Below, one piece after another: positions 26,411-39,801 of a DNA stretch of 64,000 bases (positions within the stretch are counted from its first letter, which is position 1; each line of letters opens with the position of its first letter). Origin of the DNA: Pardosa pseudoannulata (taxonomy: Eukaryota > Arthropoda > Arachnida > Araneae > Lycosidae); NCBI GenBank assembly GCA_032207245.1, contig CM063500.1, positions 36,855,987 through 36,919,986 of the forward strand, written 5' to 3'. The notes under the pieces were generated by a model that was not told the origin of the DNA, searched no databases, and saw only the letters and a list, made by a program, of their open reading frames with translations. The translations under genes and the position numbers were made by a program.

Positions 26411-27400
26411 CATTTAGGAGGTTTTAATCTTTAAATAAATCTCCTTTTTTATTTAATACTATAAAATAATAGAGATTTAAGAAGAACCTCCATGTTTATA
26501 CGATAAATACAATAACGTATACTTTATTTTTTTTTCCTAACATGCTTAAATTCATAAGAAAATTGTACCCTTACATAAACTCTTCTGTATGGAAATAATC
26601 TATATTAAAATAGTAAATGTATACTATACCCAATTAATATTACAGTTAATTTACATTAATACTTTTCAATTAATATTGACTGGATTTATTAAACGTTTCA
26701 GTTTATAAAATATAATAAAATAATTGCATTTAATCAAATAATACTATCTCGTATTTAGGAATAATATGTATATAACTATTTATATAGAGTGCAAAAATTA
26801 AGCCGTGTATTGCGAAATAAATTGACCAAGTGTTGATGTCTTATAATGATAATCGACTGTAACCTATTGGAATTACGTTGCGGTATTGGCTGAATAGAAA
26901 ATCTCCCACTAATTGTATAATTGTGTTTAACCCTTAATCCTTAACCACTTTGTTTGAAGCGGTCGATACCTGCCATCTAAGAAGATCAGCACTTTTATAA
27001 GATAAAAATCGATTGAATAGATTTTGTGTTTAAAAAGCATATGTTAGTAATTTTAGTTTATACTTTTTTCTTAATTTTCTTAATATAATTTTGTGGTATT
27101 AAGTAATTGTAAAATTATATATTTACAAAAACAAAAGAGTATATTATATTCAATATATTATATACAATAAATATTTCTGTCTCATTTTGAATTATTTGTT
27201 TATTTAATCAGATAGTAATAATTCTAACAATGTTTTCGTAGTTGAGGTGTAATTCGACAAATATTTAATGATAACTTATCTTTTACATCTTAAATTCTAT
27301 TAAATTCCTTAAAATTAAGTTTATTTCATGTTGTGTGGATCTTAAAATTTTATGAATTATATGAATTATTATATTAATCTTTTAGTGAGTTAAACTCCTT
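26411..27400. other. AT-rich non-coding stretch
   Basis: No gene or element recognised. A TTAACCCTTAATCC word near 26928 resembles the TTAA-type ends seen elsewhere, but I found no partner end. Confidence 0.45.
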
Positions 27401-27469
27401 TCCTTTAAATTAGTATAAATAAAATTGTTAGTAAGGCTTGTAATAGGCATGGTTATTGTAGTAGCTTGT

Positions 27470-28702
27470 ATCCTTCGTATTATTCCTATGCATGTGAGAG
27501 GTATTAAAGTCTTTTCCTGATTATTACTGGAAGTTCTGGATTTTAGAAGATAAACCAAGTCTATCAACTCTTGATGCGACTATTTCGTCAAACAGTTTAC
27601 ACAACTGGTGGTAAGATATTCCTAATTCTATCATTTCGTTTGTCTATGTATATAGTATTATCAATTCATAATGTACATTTATAAGTGTTGGGTTCTAGTA
27701 TTAAAGTCTTCTCCTGATTATTACTGGAAGTTCTGGATTTTTTAAGATTAAACCAGTCTATCAACTATTGGCATCACTACTTAGTCAACCAGTTTATACA
27801 CCTGGTGTTAGAATATACTTAGTTCTATCTGTTTGTCTATGTATATAGTATTATAAATTCAGAATGGGAATTTATAAATGTTAAATCTTAACATTAAAGT
27901 TTTCTCTTGATAATTACTGGAAGTTCTGGATTTTGGAAGATAAAACCAGTCTATCAGATATTGACACGACTATTTATCAACCAATTTGCACACCTGATGG
28001 TAAGATATTTCTAGAGTTATCAGTTCGTTAGTCTATGTATATAGTATCATACATTCATAATGTAAATTTATAAGTTTGAGGTCTTGGTATTAAAGTCTTT
28101 CCCTGATTATTACTGGAACTTCTGGATTTTATAAGAAAAATCCAGTCTTAACAACTATTGACGCGACTACTTAATCAACCAGTTTGCTCACCTGGTGGTA
28201 AATAATACCTAGTTCTATCAGTTCGTTTGTTAATGTATATAGTACCATAAATACAAGCCGAACGCTGGACGATTGGTTAGGGCGCTGATCGTCGGTACTG
28301 GAGTTCGTGGGTTGGAAGCCCACTATGGCATGGATGTTCGTAGCCGTTCGTAATCGGCTTTAAGAAGTAGGTCCCGGTCTCATTAGCCCTCTTGTGCAAA
28401 ACAGTAGACCGTAGCGCTCCAAACAAAACCATAAATTCATAATGTAAATTTATAAGTGTTAGGTCTTAGTATTAAAGTCTACTCCTGCTTATTACTGGAA
28501 TTTCTGGATTTTGGAAGATAAAACAGTCTATCAACTACTGGCGCGACTACTTAGTCAACTAGTTTATACACCTGGTGTTAAAATATACCTAATTCTATCA
28601 GTTCGTTTGTCTATGTATATATTATCATAAATTCATAATGTAAATTTATAAGTGTTAGGTCTTAGTACTAAAGTCTTCCCCTGATTATTACTGGAACTTC
28701 TG
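27470..28702. repeat. 195-bp tandem repeat split by a SINE
   Basis: TTACTGGAA(G/C)TTCTGGATTT occurs near 27524, 27719, 27915, 28110, 28490 and 28686. The spacing is about 195 bp except for the fourth interval (380 bp), which carries the extra SINE sequence at 28253-28427. Confidence 0.92.
28253..28427 (+). mobile_element. tRNA-derived SINE, full-length copy (family 1)
   Basis: 175 bp between 9-bp direct repeats ACCATAAAT (28244-28252 and 28428-28436). The head has a tRNA-like box A (GATTGGTTAGGGCGCT) and box B (GGGTTGGAAGCCC), the internal RNA polymerase III promoter. The body carries ATCGGCTTTAAGAAGTAGG and GTCTCATTAGCCCTC, and the tail ends CTCCAAACAAAACC. It inserted into one unit of the 195-bp array, which supplies the empty site. 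Related copies are at 44435, 53912 and, as heads only, at 50.4, 51.4 and 52.3 kb. Confidence 0.88.
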
Positions 28703-29175
28703 GATTTTAGCGAATTGGAGAAGAAACCCCTCCCAACTATTCACAAAAATCAACAGTTTAAACACGAAGAAAATAGTGTCAAAAAAAAACAATCGACGAT
28801 TAATTTTAAATTATACATATGTACCTAATCTAATTATTTAAGTCACAAGTAAAGGAAAATTATTTACGTCATCTAAGTTCAGTGATAAAGTATCTAAATA
28901 ATGCACGATTTTAAATATTAAAAAAAAAGAATGATTAAATGAGATGGTTAAATAATGACTTTTATGTAAAAAAAAAAATTTAATTTTCATCTACTTATAG
29001 TATAAATGAATCTGATTTTAAGGGAAAATATCTTGAAAATACTAAAAAGTATTTCGACAGTTTTAAAAGAGTTTTGAATTTTGAATATAACTCATCAAAA
29101 TCTACGGATCCTCTATATTCCTGGTCCAACTGTTCATAAATTAAACAGAATAAATAACTTAGTTTTATTATATAG
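28703..29175 (-). mobile_element. Decayed relative of the 45.3-46.2 kb Helitron
   Basis: 28780-29165 aligns in the same direction with 45655-46150. Shared phrases include CATATGTACCTAATCTA, ATCTAAGTTCAGTG, ATGATTAAATGAGATG and GGTCCAAC(T/C)G(T/C)TTCATAAATT. The outer TC end is degraded near 29165-29175 and no 3' hairpin was found. The first 70 bases (28713-28775) instead match, in inverse orientation, 30645-30720. Confidence 0.65.
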
Positions 29176-30400
29176 TATATATTCGCGTAGTATCTATAGT
29201 AATATTCAGCTGATAAATTATGTAGCTCAGAAGATATAACATTTTTTCTTCTTAATTGACATTCAGTAAGTTCACACAGTCTTTCTTACTACTTTTATGT
29301 ACTATTCCCAAAGCAGCACTTGCAAGTACATAAGCACTTATATTTTTAAGAATATGTATAGTCATATAAGCTATTTTTATTTTATTGACTTGGAGAAATC
29401 TGACACAGGACTACTAACGTTATGAATTGTATGTCTGTATTATATTAATCTTTAATATTTTTAGATTCTAATTCTAAATTGAGATATCATTAAAAAAAAG
29501 TTTATTTGTGTAAGATTATCTTATAAAAAATGTACAAATACTGGTACAATCTAATAAACGAAAATTAAATTCCATATATTAAATAAAAAATTAAGATTAA
29601 TTTTAATTTTGATTACATATAAAATAATTCAAAACATAAAATTAAAATTTAAACTATTTTTTATCTTTAAATAAATAGAATATTTATTAGTCCGTGAATT
29701 AGTCCAATAGCTTATTTAAAGAATTTGCTGCAAAAATGATTAAAATTTATTATAAATGCTTTTTAGATTATTTAATTTATCTTTTTTTATAATTATTTAT
29801 TTTCATACATCTTATATAAAATGATTAGAATGATTTTAATTAAAAAAATCTTTTTTGGATAATATTATTTTCATTATATATATATATTATATATAATTTG
29901 TCGCAATTTAAAATATTTAAAAATAAAATAAAGAATTCTACTACTAATGAAAAGAAAAAACATAAATATTTATCTATTTTAAAACTCTCAGAATTCTCTA
30001 GGAATTAATGTTATATTTATTAAATTCGATACTAAAATTATAGATTATTACATTTTACATATTTCTTTAAAAAAAGGAAAAGTTTCCAGTTCATAAAAAA
30101 CAACTAAAAAGTAACAAGCATTATTGTGTAATGTTATTACAAAAAGAATTTAATAATTAGTTTTATTTTTGGAATAGTATAAACCTTCCCTTTATATTTT
30201 CAAATGAAAATTTATATATTATTTTTATTTTTATTATTTGTATTATTAAAAACATTTATAATGTTGAATATGGATCTAATAGTATAAATATTTTAATATT
30301 AGTTACTAAAGAAAGTATGCAGATATGTAAATGTACCACATATAAATATATTATTAAGAAATATATTATCTATATAACTCTGTAAAATTTTGTTTCTTAC
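29176..30400. other. AT-rich non-coding stretch with a second Helitron-like scrap
   Basis: Very AT-rich. 29683-29740 contains TATTTATTAGTCCGTGAA, also present in the Helitron near 45567. No gene recognised. Confidence 0.5.
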
Positions 30401-30411
30401 CTTCTGCTTAG

Positions 30412-30760
30412 GGGTGCCATAAAAGAAATTTTATGGCATCTCTCGAAGTGTTTATCAGTTATTTTACCGACTTCGTGCTATAACTATTTCGATGGGAAAT
30501 TTATATATGAAGTTGTACATTGCATCGTGAAAAGGATCCTTTTTGGGAATTTTTCAGTCAGACTTAGATTGAATACGTAGTGAAAAGAAATGGGAATTCT
30601 ATTCGTTCTCGAGACTTTTCGTGACAAGACTTCTTCGGGAATTTTTCAGTATCAACCATTTTCTTCGTGTTTGAAAAAACTGTTGATTTTTGAGAATAGT
30701 TGAGGGTGTTTCTTTTCCAGTTCTTTTCAATGAACTGAATCCATGCTATGGAAATCATGT
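30412..30760 (-). repeat. Dispersed repeat with two palindromes
   Basis: Contains an exact 10-bp inverted repeat TGCCATAAAA...TTTTATGGCA at about 30415-30438 and a perfect palindrome AAAAGGATCCTTTT near 30535-30548. The minus strand of 30640-30720 matches 28713-28775 (CAACTATTC(T/A)CAAAAATCAAC). A 64-codon minus frame at 30564-30758 overlaps it and has a normal amino-acid balance, but no known domain. Confidence 0.5.
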
Positions 30761-30977
30761 ACTAAATTAATTTTCTAACATCATTGAGATTGTTTTATAG
30801 TAGAAAATATTGTTTTTTTTCTAAATTATAGAAAATATGCATTATAACTTTAAATCAAGGAGAGTTTGAAAATTTTATTCTGTTTGTTTAAAAATATATG
30901 TTTCAATTGGAATAGTGCTGAATATTTCGATTCTTGTAATAATTTTCTATAATTATACATTTGCTATTGTAAAATAG

Positions 30978-31395
<418 letters not shown>

Positions 31396-31700
31396 TGTTA
31401 AATTATTTAACTTGAAAATTTTTAAAAATTTTTATAAATAAATGTGTGTCTATTAGTGTTTGGGGGTGTGTGTGTGTTGTTAGAAGAAAAAACCATCTTA
31501 AAATTTACATCAAACCAATTTAACCGTAAAGTGTGCGCTCTCTTATGCAATTTTTGCGAGAGATGACCCGGGTGGTTTAATGTCTCTTAATGCTGTTAAG
31601 AGAGAAAGAAAAGATGTGTGGGATGACTAATCTATTATTTTCATTTTAAAATAGAAAATCAAGAAGAATATTAAGAAATGAGAAACCTCCTTATACAAAA
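31396..31700. other. Short unassigned spacer
   Basis: A GT-rich run (31444-31480) is followed by a slightly GC-richer segment with GAGAGATGACCCGGGTGG. No frame or RNA recognised. Confidence 0.5.
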
Positions 31701-31706
31701 TATATT

Positions 31707-31766
<60 letters not shown>
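31701..31766. repeat. (TA)n microsatellite
   Basis: About 65 bp of TA repeat with one interruption. Confidence 0.95.
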
Positions 31767-31769
<3 letters not shown>

Positions 31770-31945
31770 TGTACATATATCCAAAACATATCAAATTTAT
31801 TATACCTTAAATATCTTTCTAAAACTCTTCTTTTCCTTTTCTCAATCTTTCAAGTCTAATTTCTTCGCCATAGTGTCTTCTTTATAGGAGAGTTCGCAAA
31901 TTATTTTTGTCTGTCTCCCAAATCTAATTCTGGAAGAAATGCCAT

Positions 31946-32042
31946 TGTCACAAAATCGTTAAATTTGGTGACGATAACAACTTAAACATATGCGTGATAT
32001 GGTTAAGTAATTTTCGTCACCACTTTTAGCGATTTTGTGACA
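31946..32042. other. Long hairpin: 46-bp arms, 5-base loop
   Basis: The left arm (31946-31991) starts TGTCACAAAATCG. The reverse complement of the right arm (31997-32042) starts with the same 13 bases. Across 46 positions I count about seven mismatches, with loop GCGTG. Either strand would fold into a near-continuous stem. It could be a microRNA-like precursor or a fold-back MITE. No target duplication is evident. Confidence 0.75.
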
Positions 32043-32490
32043 TGACATTCATACCGGTTCTATTTTCTATGTTGTCTTCTGTTTTTACCTTCCGAATGTT
32101 AAACTTGAAGTACTAGTATATTAGACGAAATAAAACACAAAATTAGATGATTGGAGTTCAGTGTTAGTTTTAAAGATACAATGCAATCAATATATTTAAA
32201 TACGTTAACTGCTTCAGAAGATTTCGTAATGTATTAAATGGGTTGAGAAATCAATAATATTTAAAAAATTATATGATTTTCTCTTTCTTACTAAATGTCA
32301 AAATACTACCATCAATTAACTTTTGCTAGAATTTTCTATAATTTTTATTATATCAGGAAGCGGTTTTTTTAAACTGCAATATATGTTATATTAGTTTTTT
32401 TCTGAAGAGATAGATACATTGTTAGATTTTTTTGAATTGGTTTTATTGAAGACCAAATCATAGCTTTATGGTCGTAAAAAAGATATAAAT

Positions 32491-32527
32491 GTGCCTCTTT
32501 CATACCAGTATTGAAAGAGGAAAGCAC
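32491..32527. other. Small hairpin
   Basis: GTGCCTCTTTCA and TGAAAGAG..AAGCAC pair across a short loop, with an 8-bp inner stem and a 4-bp outer stem. No neighbouring gene gives it a role. Confidence 0.4.
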
Positions 32528-33792
32528 GTTTCATGACGATTTTAAAGGGTTGTGTGCTTGGAAATGAAAGGAAATTCTATTGTGCTTTATATTTCATTTT
32601 TGATAACTAAATTTGTAATGGATAGCAGTCAACTTCTTGTAATATTTGATGATATTTGATGACTGATTTTTGACAATTCCAAGGCTAAATTTTTGTAGTT
32701 TTATAACAGAAATAAATACTAAAATTTCGGTACCATAAATATTTATTATTTTTTTTTTAAGATTTGAATGTATACAGGTAATCCAAAAATATTTTTAAAT
32801 ATCTTATTGAAAACAGATTCAATTAGTTAGTGAATACTTTTCCGTTCTTGAGAAGACAGTTTACTGTCTAAAAAAATAAAATTTTAAATATTAAATATTA
32901 AAAGCTTAAATATTAAAAGCTTTTAAATATTAAAAGCTTTTGCCATAATATTTATGAATGACATAAATATGACTGTATATACATTAAAATATAAACCAGA
33001 ATTATAAACTACTACAGAAATAAGCGACTTGTATTGAATATAGAAGAAAAATCAACCAACACTGCTTATTCCCCTCTAAGCTTTGTGGACTTTATGCCTA
33101 TTGTTTGCTAATCGGCAAAAAAAGTTAATTAAGTTACAACAAAAACTTTATAGTTAAGAAAGACGAACTATAAATATAGCAACTTTATACTAAAGAAAGA
33201 CCAAAGAATAAATATAGGTTACACACTTTACCTTTTCATGTAATAATTGTTTCTTGATCTCTTTAGAAAAAAAGTGTATTTTTAAGTTTTCAAATTAAAC
33301 AAAAAGCACATGCAGCAAACAAATGAATGAATACATTTATCTATATTCTTAATAGGAGTAGCAATATCCTATACATGCGGAAAATTTGTTTAATAATATC
33401 TTCAGTATTCATTTTATCGGCAACAATAGGTAGTTCAAAATTATTCTAATAGTATTTTAGAAGACACAATTTAATATGTTAACCAAAGGTATTTATGGGT
33501 TAAATTTAAATAAAGATGAAATCTATAATAGATAAAATTTCGAAAAGGGAAATGTTGTAAACATATACTCCCATTTTATTCTTCTTTCACAAAATGGTTG
33601 TAACTAGAATAAACACATAAAAATACAAAATTATTACTAAGTAAGAAGGTGAATGTTTTAATGAATCTTTAAAGGAAAGTGCAACTACATTTCAATTTTG
33701 ATGCTTAATAAAAGTTTCAAATAAATTGAAAGTTTTGGGGCGGGTGTCATCAAAGTCGTTTAAGGAATAACGGCGATTAACTCATAGCGTCA

Positions 33793-33827
33793 ACCAATGG
33801 TGGGATGTAATTCTCCATATAAATAGG
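33793..33827 (+). promoter_or_regulatory. Possible CCAAT/TATA promoter-like pair
   Basis: CCAATGG near 33794 is followed after about 20 bases by CATATAAATAGG. The order fits a core promoter, but the spacing is tight for a CCAAT box and no gene lies downstream. In 75%+ AT DNA such pairs arise by chance. Confidence 0.2.
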
Positions 33828-34030
33828 AATTAATCGCGGTTAACCGTTAAGTGAGTTTATATTTAAATACATCTTCAATTAATGCAAAAGAATTTATATG
33901 TTTATGTCTGTAAATATATTTGTTTCTTTAATATTCTAGCTAATGAGTATAGAAACAAACGTATATGTATTTTTGTATTGTACAACATGTTTAATCAAAT
34001 AATACAGTCTGTTCCATAACATCGTGTCAT

Positions 34031-34351
34031 CTATTTCTCTGCAAATACAAACGAATTAGTTAAAAATAGAGTTGTACCGTGTAGTACCCATATTAAATTG
34101 AGATGCATTTCACCTAATAAGTTGTCCAGTGCAAGAACCACTTTATCATTCGGTTTTGAAGTTGAGCGGCATGTACCCCGTTCCGGTAGATCTTCAACAT
34201 TTTGTACCGCTTTATAACGTGCTACCCACTGCTTGACGAACGAATCTGATTTTCTCACGTACCAGGCTGCAGCTGCACAAGACATTTTTGGTCCTTTTGG
34301 ATGGTTACACAGAAACACTGCCTCAAAACGGCTCGCATACTCGGTATTCAT
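34031..34351 (-). pseudogene. Transposase N-terminal fragment (IS630/Tc1/mariner type)
   Basis: 106 codons. The first 75 or so form a helix-turn-helix DNA-binding region with MSCAAAAWYVRKSDSFVKQW and a basic RSTSKPNDK segment, as in Tc1/mariner-type transposases. The remaining residues drift out of the family and the DDE catalytic domain is absent, so this is a truncated relic. The sequence beside its 3' end, CAGTCTGTTCCATAACATCG at about 34007, is a candidate inverted-repeat end preceded by TA, but I could not find a matching partner. Confidence 0.65.
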
Positions 34352-34430
34352 TTTGGAATTCTTGATTTAAATACAACAAAACAAATCGAATAAAGAACAT
34401 GACAATAAAGCATTATTCTCTAATGTTTAA

Positions 34431-34660
34431 CTCTTGTGGGCCATGTATTTCTCACTCCACATTTCCAAACTTTCAAAACAGAGTTGCTAATTTTCTTTAA
34501 TCAATCGAACAATTGATGAGAGCAAAACCGAGGCGGGAATCAGTCTTCCCCTCGTTTCAATAACAAGACCGATATATTGTAATGGATTTTGCACTTCCCA
34601 CAGGTGTATTTTGTAAGATCGTGTATGTGGGAAGTAATCTTCACACGGCCCACGAAAGGG
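34431..34660. mobile_element. 230-bp MITE flanked by TTAA
   Basis: TTAA borders both sides (34427-34430 and 34661-34664). The left end is CTCTTGTGGGCCATGT. The right end, read on the other strand, is CCCTTTCGTGGGCCGTGT, and both continue to a CACAT word 30-40 bases in. It is non-coding. TTAA targets and C-rich ends beginning CCC point to the piggyBac superfamily. Confidence 0.75.
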
Positions 34661-34752
34661 TTAAAAAACACCCGCAGTTAAGCTGGAATCTGAGAGCTAT
34701 CTATTGAGGAAGTTATGACCAAAATGCTCTTATAGAAGAGATTGTAAATAAC

Positions 34753-35754
<1,002 letters not shown>

Positions 35755-35757
<3 letters not shown>

Positions 35758-36329
35758 CCAAATATATCCTTAATAAATATATAGTTGAAAATTTTAATAT
35801 ATTTCAGTTTCCTCTTCTATGTTCACTCGAATATTTTATAGGGATAAAATTTACGGAACATTAAATAATAAAATTAATTTAGTCATCTTTTTAGAAAAAT
35901 TTTGTTTATGTTGAGATAAAACAGACAATAGAAAAATTAAATAAAAATGTATTTAAATGAAGAAAACTTTAGACAGGCTCTCTAAATATGTTATGTTTTA
36001 GCAGAATACTTATACTTACTACGTCTTTATCTGCTTCTCTAGATATATTCTATCCTTAAAAGAAAATGCGGATTGCTTTAATCTGCATTTACTATTCAAG
36101 TGCATGCGCGAGAGGCCCTAAAACGTACGCTAAATAATTTATGCTAAAAATTCTGAACCAACTTTTCAAATAAATATTTGTGCAAAAAGCACATTTGTGG
36201 TTCGCCCACCAAAACCATTAGAGATTATGTCATTAACGTCCCAGTCCATAAACGTAATGGAGTTTTTAGTTTCGTGTTTATAGTAATTGTAGCAACATTT
36301 CTGAAAATACCTGAGTTTTTTTTTTCACA
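35755..36329. other. AT-rich spacer
   Basis: No gene or repeat unit recognised. A GC-richer patch with CATGCGCGAGAGGCCC lies near 36103. Confidence 0.5.
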
Positions 36330-39300
36330 TTTAACCTGAATTTCTGGCAAATGGTTGATTACGCTAAAAGAAGAGTTTTAGATTTTATCTTTATTCTGAA
36401 GTATATGTTTCATAAATATAACATGTAATAACGATTGGCTTTAATGAAAAACTAGACAATCAGTTCTCATAAAAGGAAACCGGATAAAAAATTATTTAAA
36501 TCTGTAAAATGTTTCTAATTCTTGAGATTAAAGTTAAATTTAGTGCATTTAGCCTTTCTTAAAATTTACAAGATTCCTTCAATGAGTTTATAAATTTTAA
36601 ACCTAAATTTCTCGCAAATAGTTGATTGCGTTAAAAGATTTTTAGATTTTCGGTTTACTGTGGAGTATTTATTTATTTAATTCAACTGATGTAATAACAA
36701 TTATCCTTAGAGTTAAATTAGATAAACGGCCTTCATAAAAGTAAACTAGATAAAAAAAATTATTTGGATTTGCAGGATGTTTCTAATTCTTAAAAATAAT
36801 GTTGATTTAGAATTTTTTTAAATTTACAAGATTCCTACAATTTTTAAAACTTTATTTCTCGCAAATGGTTGATTGCGCTAAAAGAAGATTTTTGTTTATT
36901 GTGGAGTATGTATTTTTTAAATATAACTGATGTAATAACAGTTTTCCTTAATGGAAAATTAAATAAACAATTCTCATAAAAGTAAACTGGATAAAAAATG
37001 ATTTGGATTTGCAAAATGCTTCTAAATCTTGAAATTAATGTTGATTTTACTGCAGTTAGCATTCCATAAAATTTACAAGATTCCTTAAAAGAGTGTACAA
37101 TTTTTAAACCTAAGTATCTCGAAAATGGTTGATTGCACTAAAAGAAGATTTTTAGATTTTAGATATTGTAGAGTATGATTTTTTTAAACTATATCTGGTG
37201 TAATAACAATTTTCCGTAATGAACAATTAGATAAACAGTTCTCAAAACGTAAACTGGATAAAACATGATTTGAATTTGAAAAATGTTTGCAAGATTTTAT
37301 GTTTATTGTGGAGTATGTTTTTTAAATATAACTGATGTAATAACAATCTTCCTTAATGAAAAAATAGATAAACAGTTCTCATAAAAGTAAACTGGATAAA
37401 AAATGATTTGAATTTGCAAAATGTTTCTAATTCTTGAAATTAAGGTTGATTTTAATGCATTTAGCACTTCTTAAAATTTACAAGATTCCTTGAAAGAGTG
37501 TACAATTTTTAAACCTAAATTTCTCGCAAATGGTTGATTGCACTAAAAGAAGATTTTTAGATTTTAGATATTGTGGAGTATGATTTTTTTGTTAAATATA
37601 TCTGGTGTAATAACAGTTTTCCTTAATGAACAATTAGATAAACAATTCTCATAAAAATAAACTGGATAAAACATGATTTGAATTTGAAAAATGTTTCTAA
37701 TTCTTGAAATTAAGTTTGATTTTAGTGCATTTAGCATGTCTTAAAATTTACAAGATTCCTTTAAAGACAGTACAATTTTTAAATCTAAATTTCTCGCAAA
37801 TGGTTAATTGCGCTAAAAGAAGATTTTTAAATTTTATGTTTATTGTGGAGTATATTTTTTTAATGTAATTGATGCAATAACATTCTTCGTTAATGAAAAA
37901 TAATATAAACAGTTCTCATGAAAGTAAACTGGGTAAAAAAAGTATTTGAATTTGCAGAATGTTTCTAATTCTTGAAGTTCAGGTTGATTTTAGTAGATTT
38001 AGAATTTCTTAAAATTTACAAGATTCCTTGAAAGAGTGTACAATTTTTAAACCTAAATTTCTCGCAAATGGCTGATTGTGCTAAAAGAAGATTTTTAGAT
38101 TTTATGTTTATTGTGCAGCACGTGTTTTTTAAATATAATTGATGTAATAACCATCGTCTTTTATGAAAAGTTAGATAAACAGTTACCATAAAAGTAAACT
38201 GGTAAAAATGATTTGAATTTGAAAAATGTTCCTAATTATTGCAATTAAGGTTAATTTTAGTGCATTTAGTATGTCTTAAAATTTACAAGATTCCTTGAAA
38301 TAGTGTACAATTTTTAAATCTAAATATCTCTCAAACGATTGATTGTACTAAAAGAAGATTTTTAAATTTTATGTTTATTGTTGAGTATGTTTTATTAAAT
38401 AAGGCTGATGTAATAACAATCTTCCATAATGAAAAATTACATAAACAGTTCTCATAAAAGTAAACTAGATAAAAAATGATTTGGATTTGCAAGATATTTC
38501 TAATTCCTAAAATTAAATTTGATTTTAGTAGATTTAGCATTTCTTAAAATTTACAACATTTCTTGACAGAGTATACAATTTTTAATTCTAATTCTTGAAA
38601 TTAAGGTTGATTTTAGTGCATTTAGCATTTCTTAAAATTTACAAGATTCCTTGAAAGGAAGTAAAATTCTTAAACCTAAATTTCTCACAAGTGGATAATT
38701 GCGCTAACAAAAGTTTTTTAGATTTTATGTTCATTGTGGAGTGTGTGAATTTTAAATATAACTAATGTAATAATAACTTCTCTTAAAGAAAAATTAGATA
38801 ATCAGTTCTCATAAAAGTAAACAGGATAAGAAAGTATTTAAATTTGCAAAATGTTTTTATTCTTGAAATTAAAGATAATTTTTAGTGCATTTAGTATTTC
38901 TTAAAATTTACAAGATTCCTTGAAAGAGTGTACAAATTTTAAACCTAAATTTCTCGCAAATGGTTGATTGAGCTAAAAGAAGATTTTTAGATTTTATGTT
39001 TATTGTGGAGAATGTATTTTTTAAATATAAATGATGTAATAACAATTTTCCTTAATGAAAAATTCCATAAAGAGTCACTTAAAAGTAAACTGGTTAAAAA
39101 AATGATTTAGATTTGCAGAATGTTTCTAATTCTTGAAATTGATGATGATTTTAGAGTCTTTAGCATTTCTTACAATTTTCAAGATTCTTTGACAGAGAAT
39201 ACACTTTTTAAACCTAAATTTCTCTCAAATGGTTGATTGCGCTAAAAGAATATTTTTAAATTTTATGTTTATTGTGGAGTATGTTTTCTTCAAATATAAT

Positions 39301-39801
39301 TTATGTAATAACAATCTTTCTGAATGAAATATTAGATAAACAGTTCTATCAATAGCAATTTTCCTTCATGAAAAATTAGATAATCAGTACTCATAAAAGT
39401 AAAAACTGGTTAAAAATGATTGGGATTTACAAGATGTTTCTAATTCTTGAAATTAATGTTCATTTTAATATATTTAGCATTTCTGAAAATTTACATCATT
39501 CCTTGAAAGAGTTTTTAAACCTAATGTTTTTGCAAATGGTTGATTGCGCTAAAAGAAGATTTTTAGATTTTAAGTTTATATTGGAGTATGTGTTTTTTAA
39601 ATATAACTTAAGTAATAACAATTTTGCTTAGTGAAAAATTAGATAAACATTTCTCATAAAAGTAAACTGGATAAAAAATGTACATTTCAGATTTCTAAAA
39701 ATTTACCAGATTCCTTGAAAAAGTGTACAAATATTAAACCTAAATTTCTCTCAAATGGTTGATTGAGCTAAAAGAATGTTTTATCTTTATTAGGAAGTAT
39801 G

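Larger units (their letters stand above)
32043..34006. other. AT-rich non-coding stretch
   Basis: Apart from the small hairpin and a triplicated AAATATTAAAAGCTT at 32885-32940, nothing is recognised. 33720-33850 is slightly GC-richer and has a promoter-like arrangement. Confidence 0.5.

Noticed and set aside
33793..33827. CCAAT plus TATA as evidence of a gene
   Set aside because: No downstream reading frame or splice structure found. Both motifs are easily met by chance in such AT-rich DNA.
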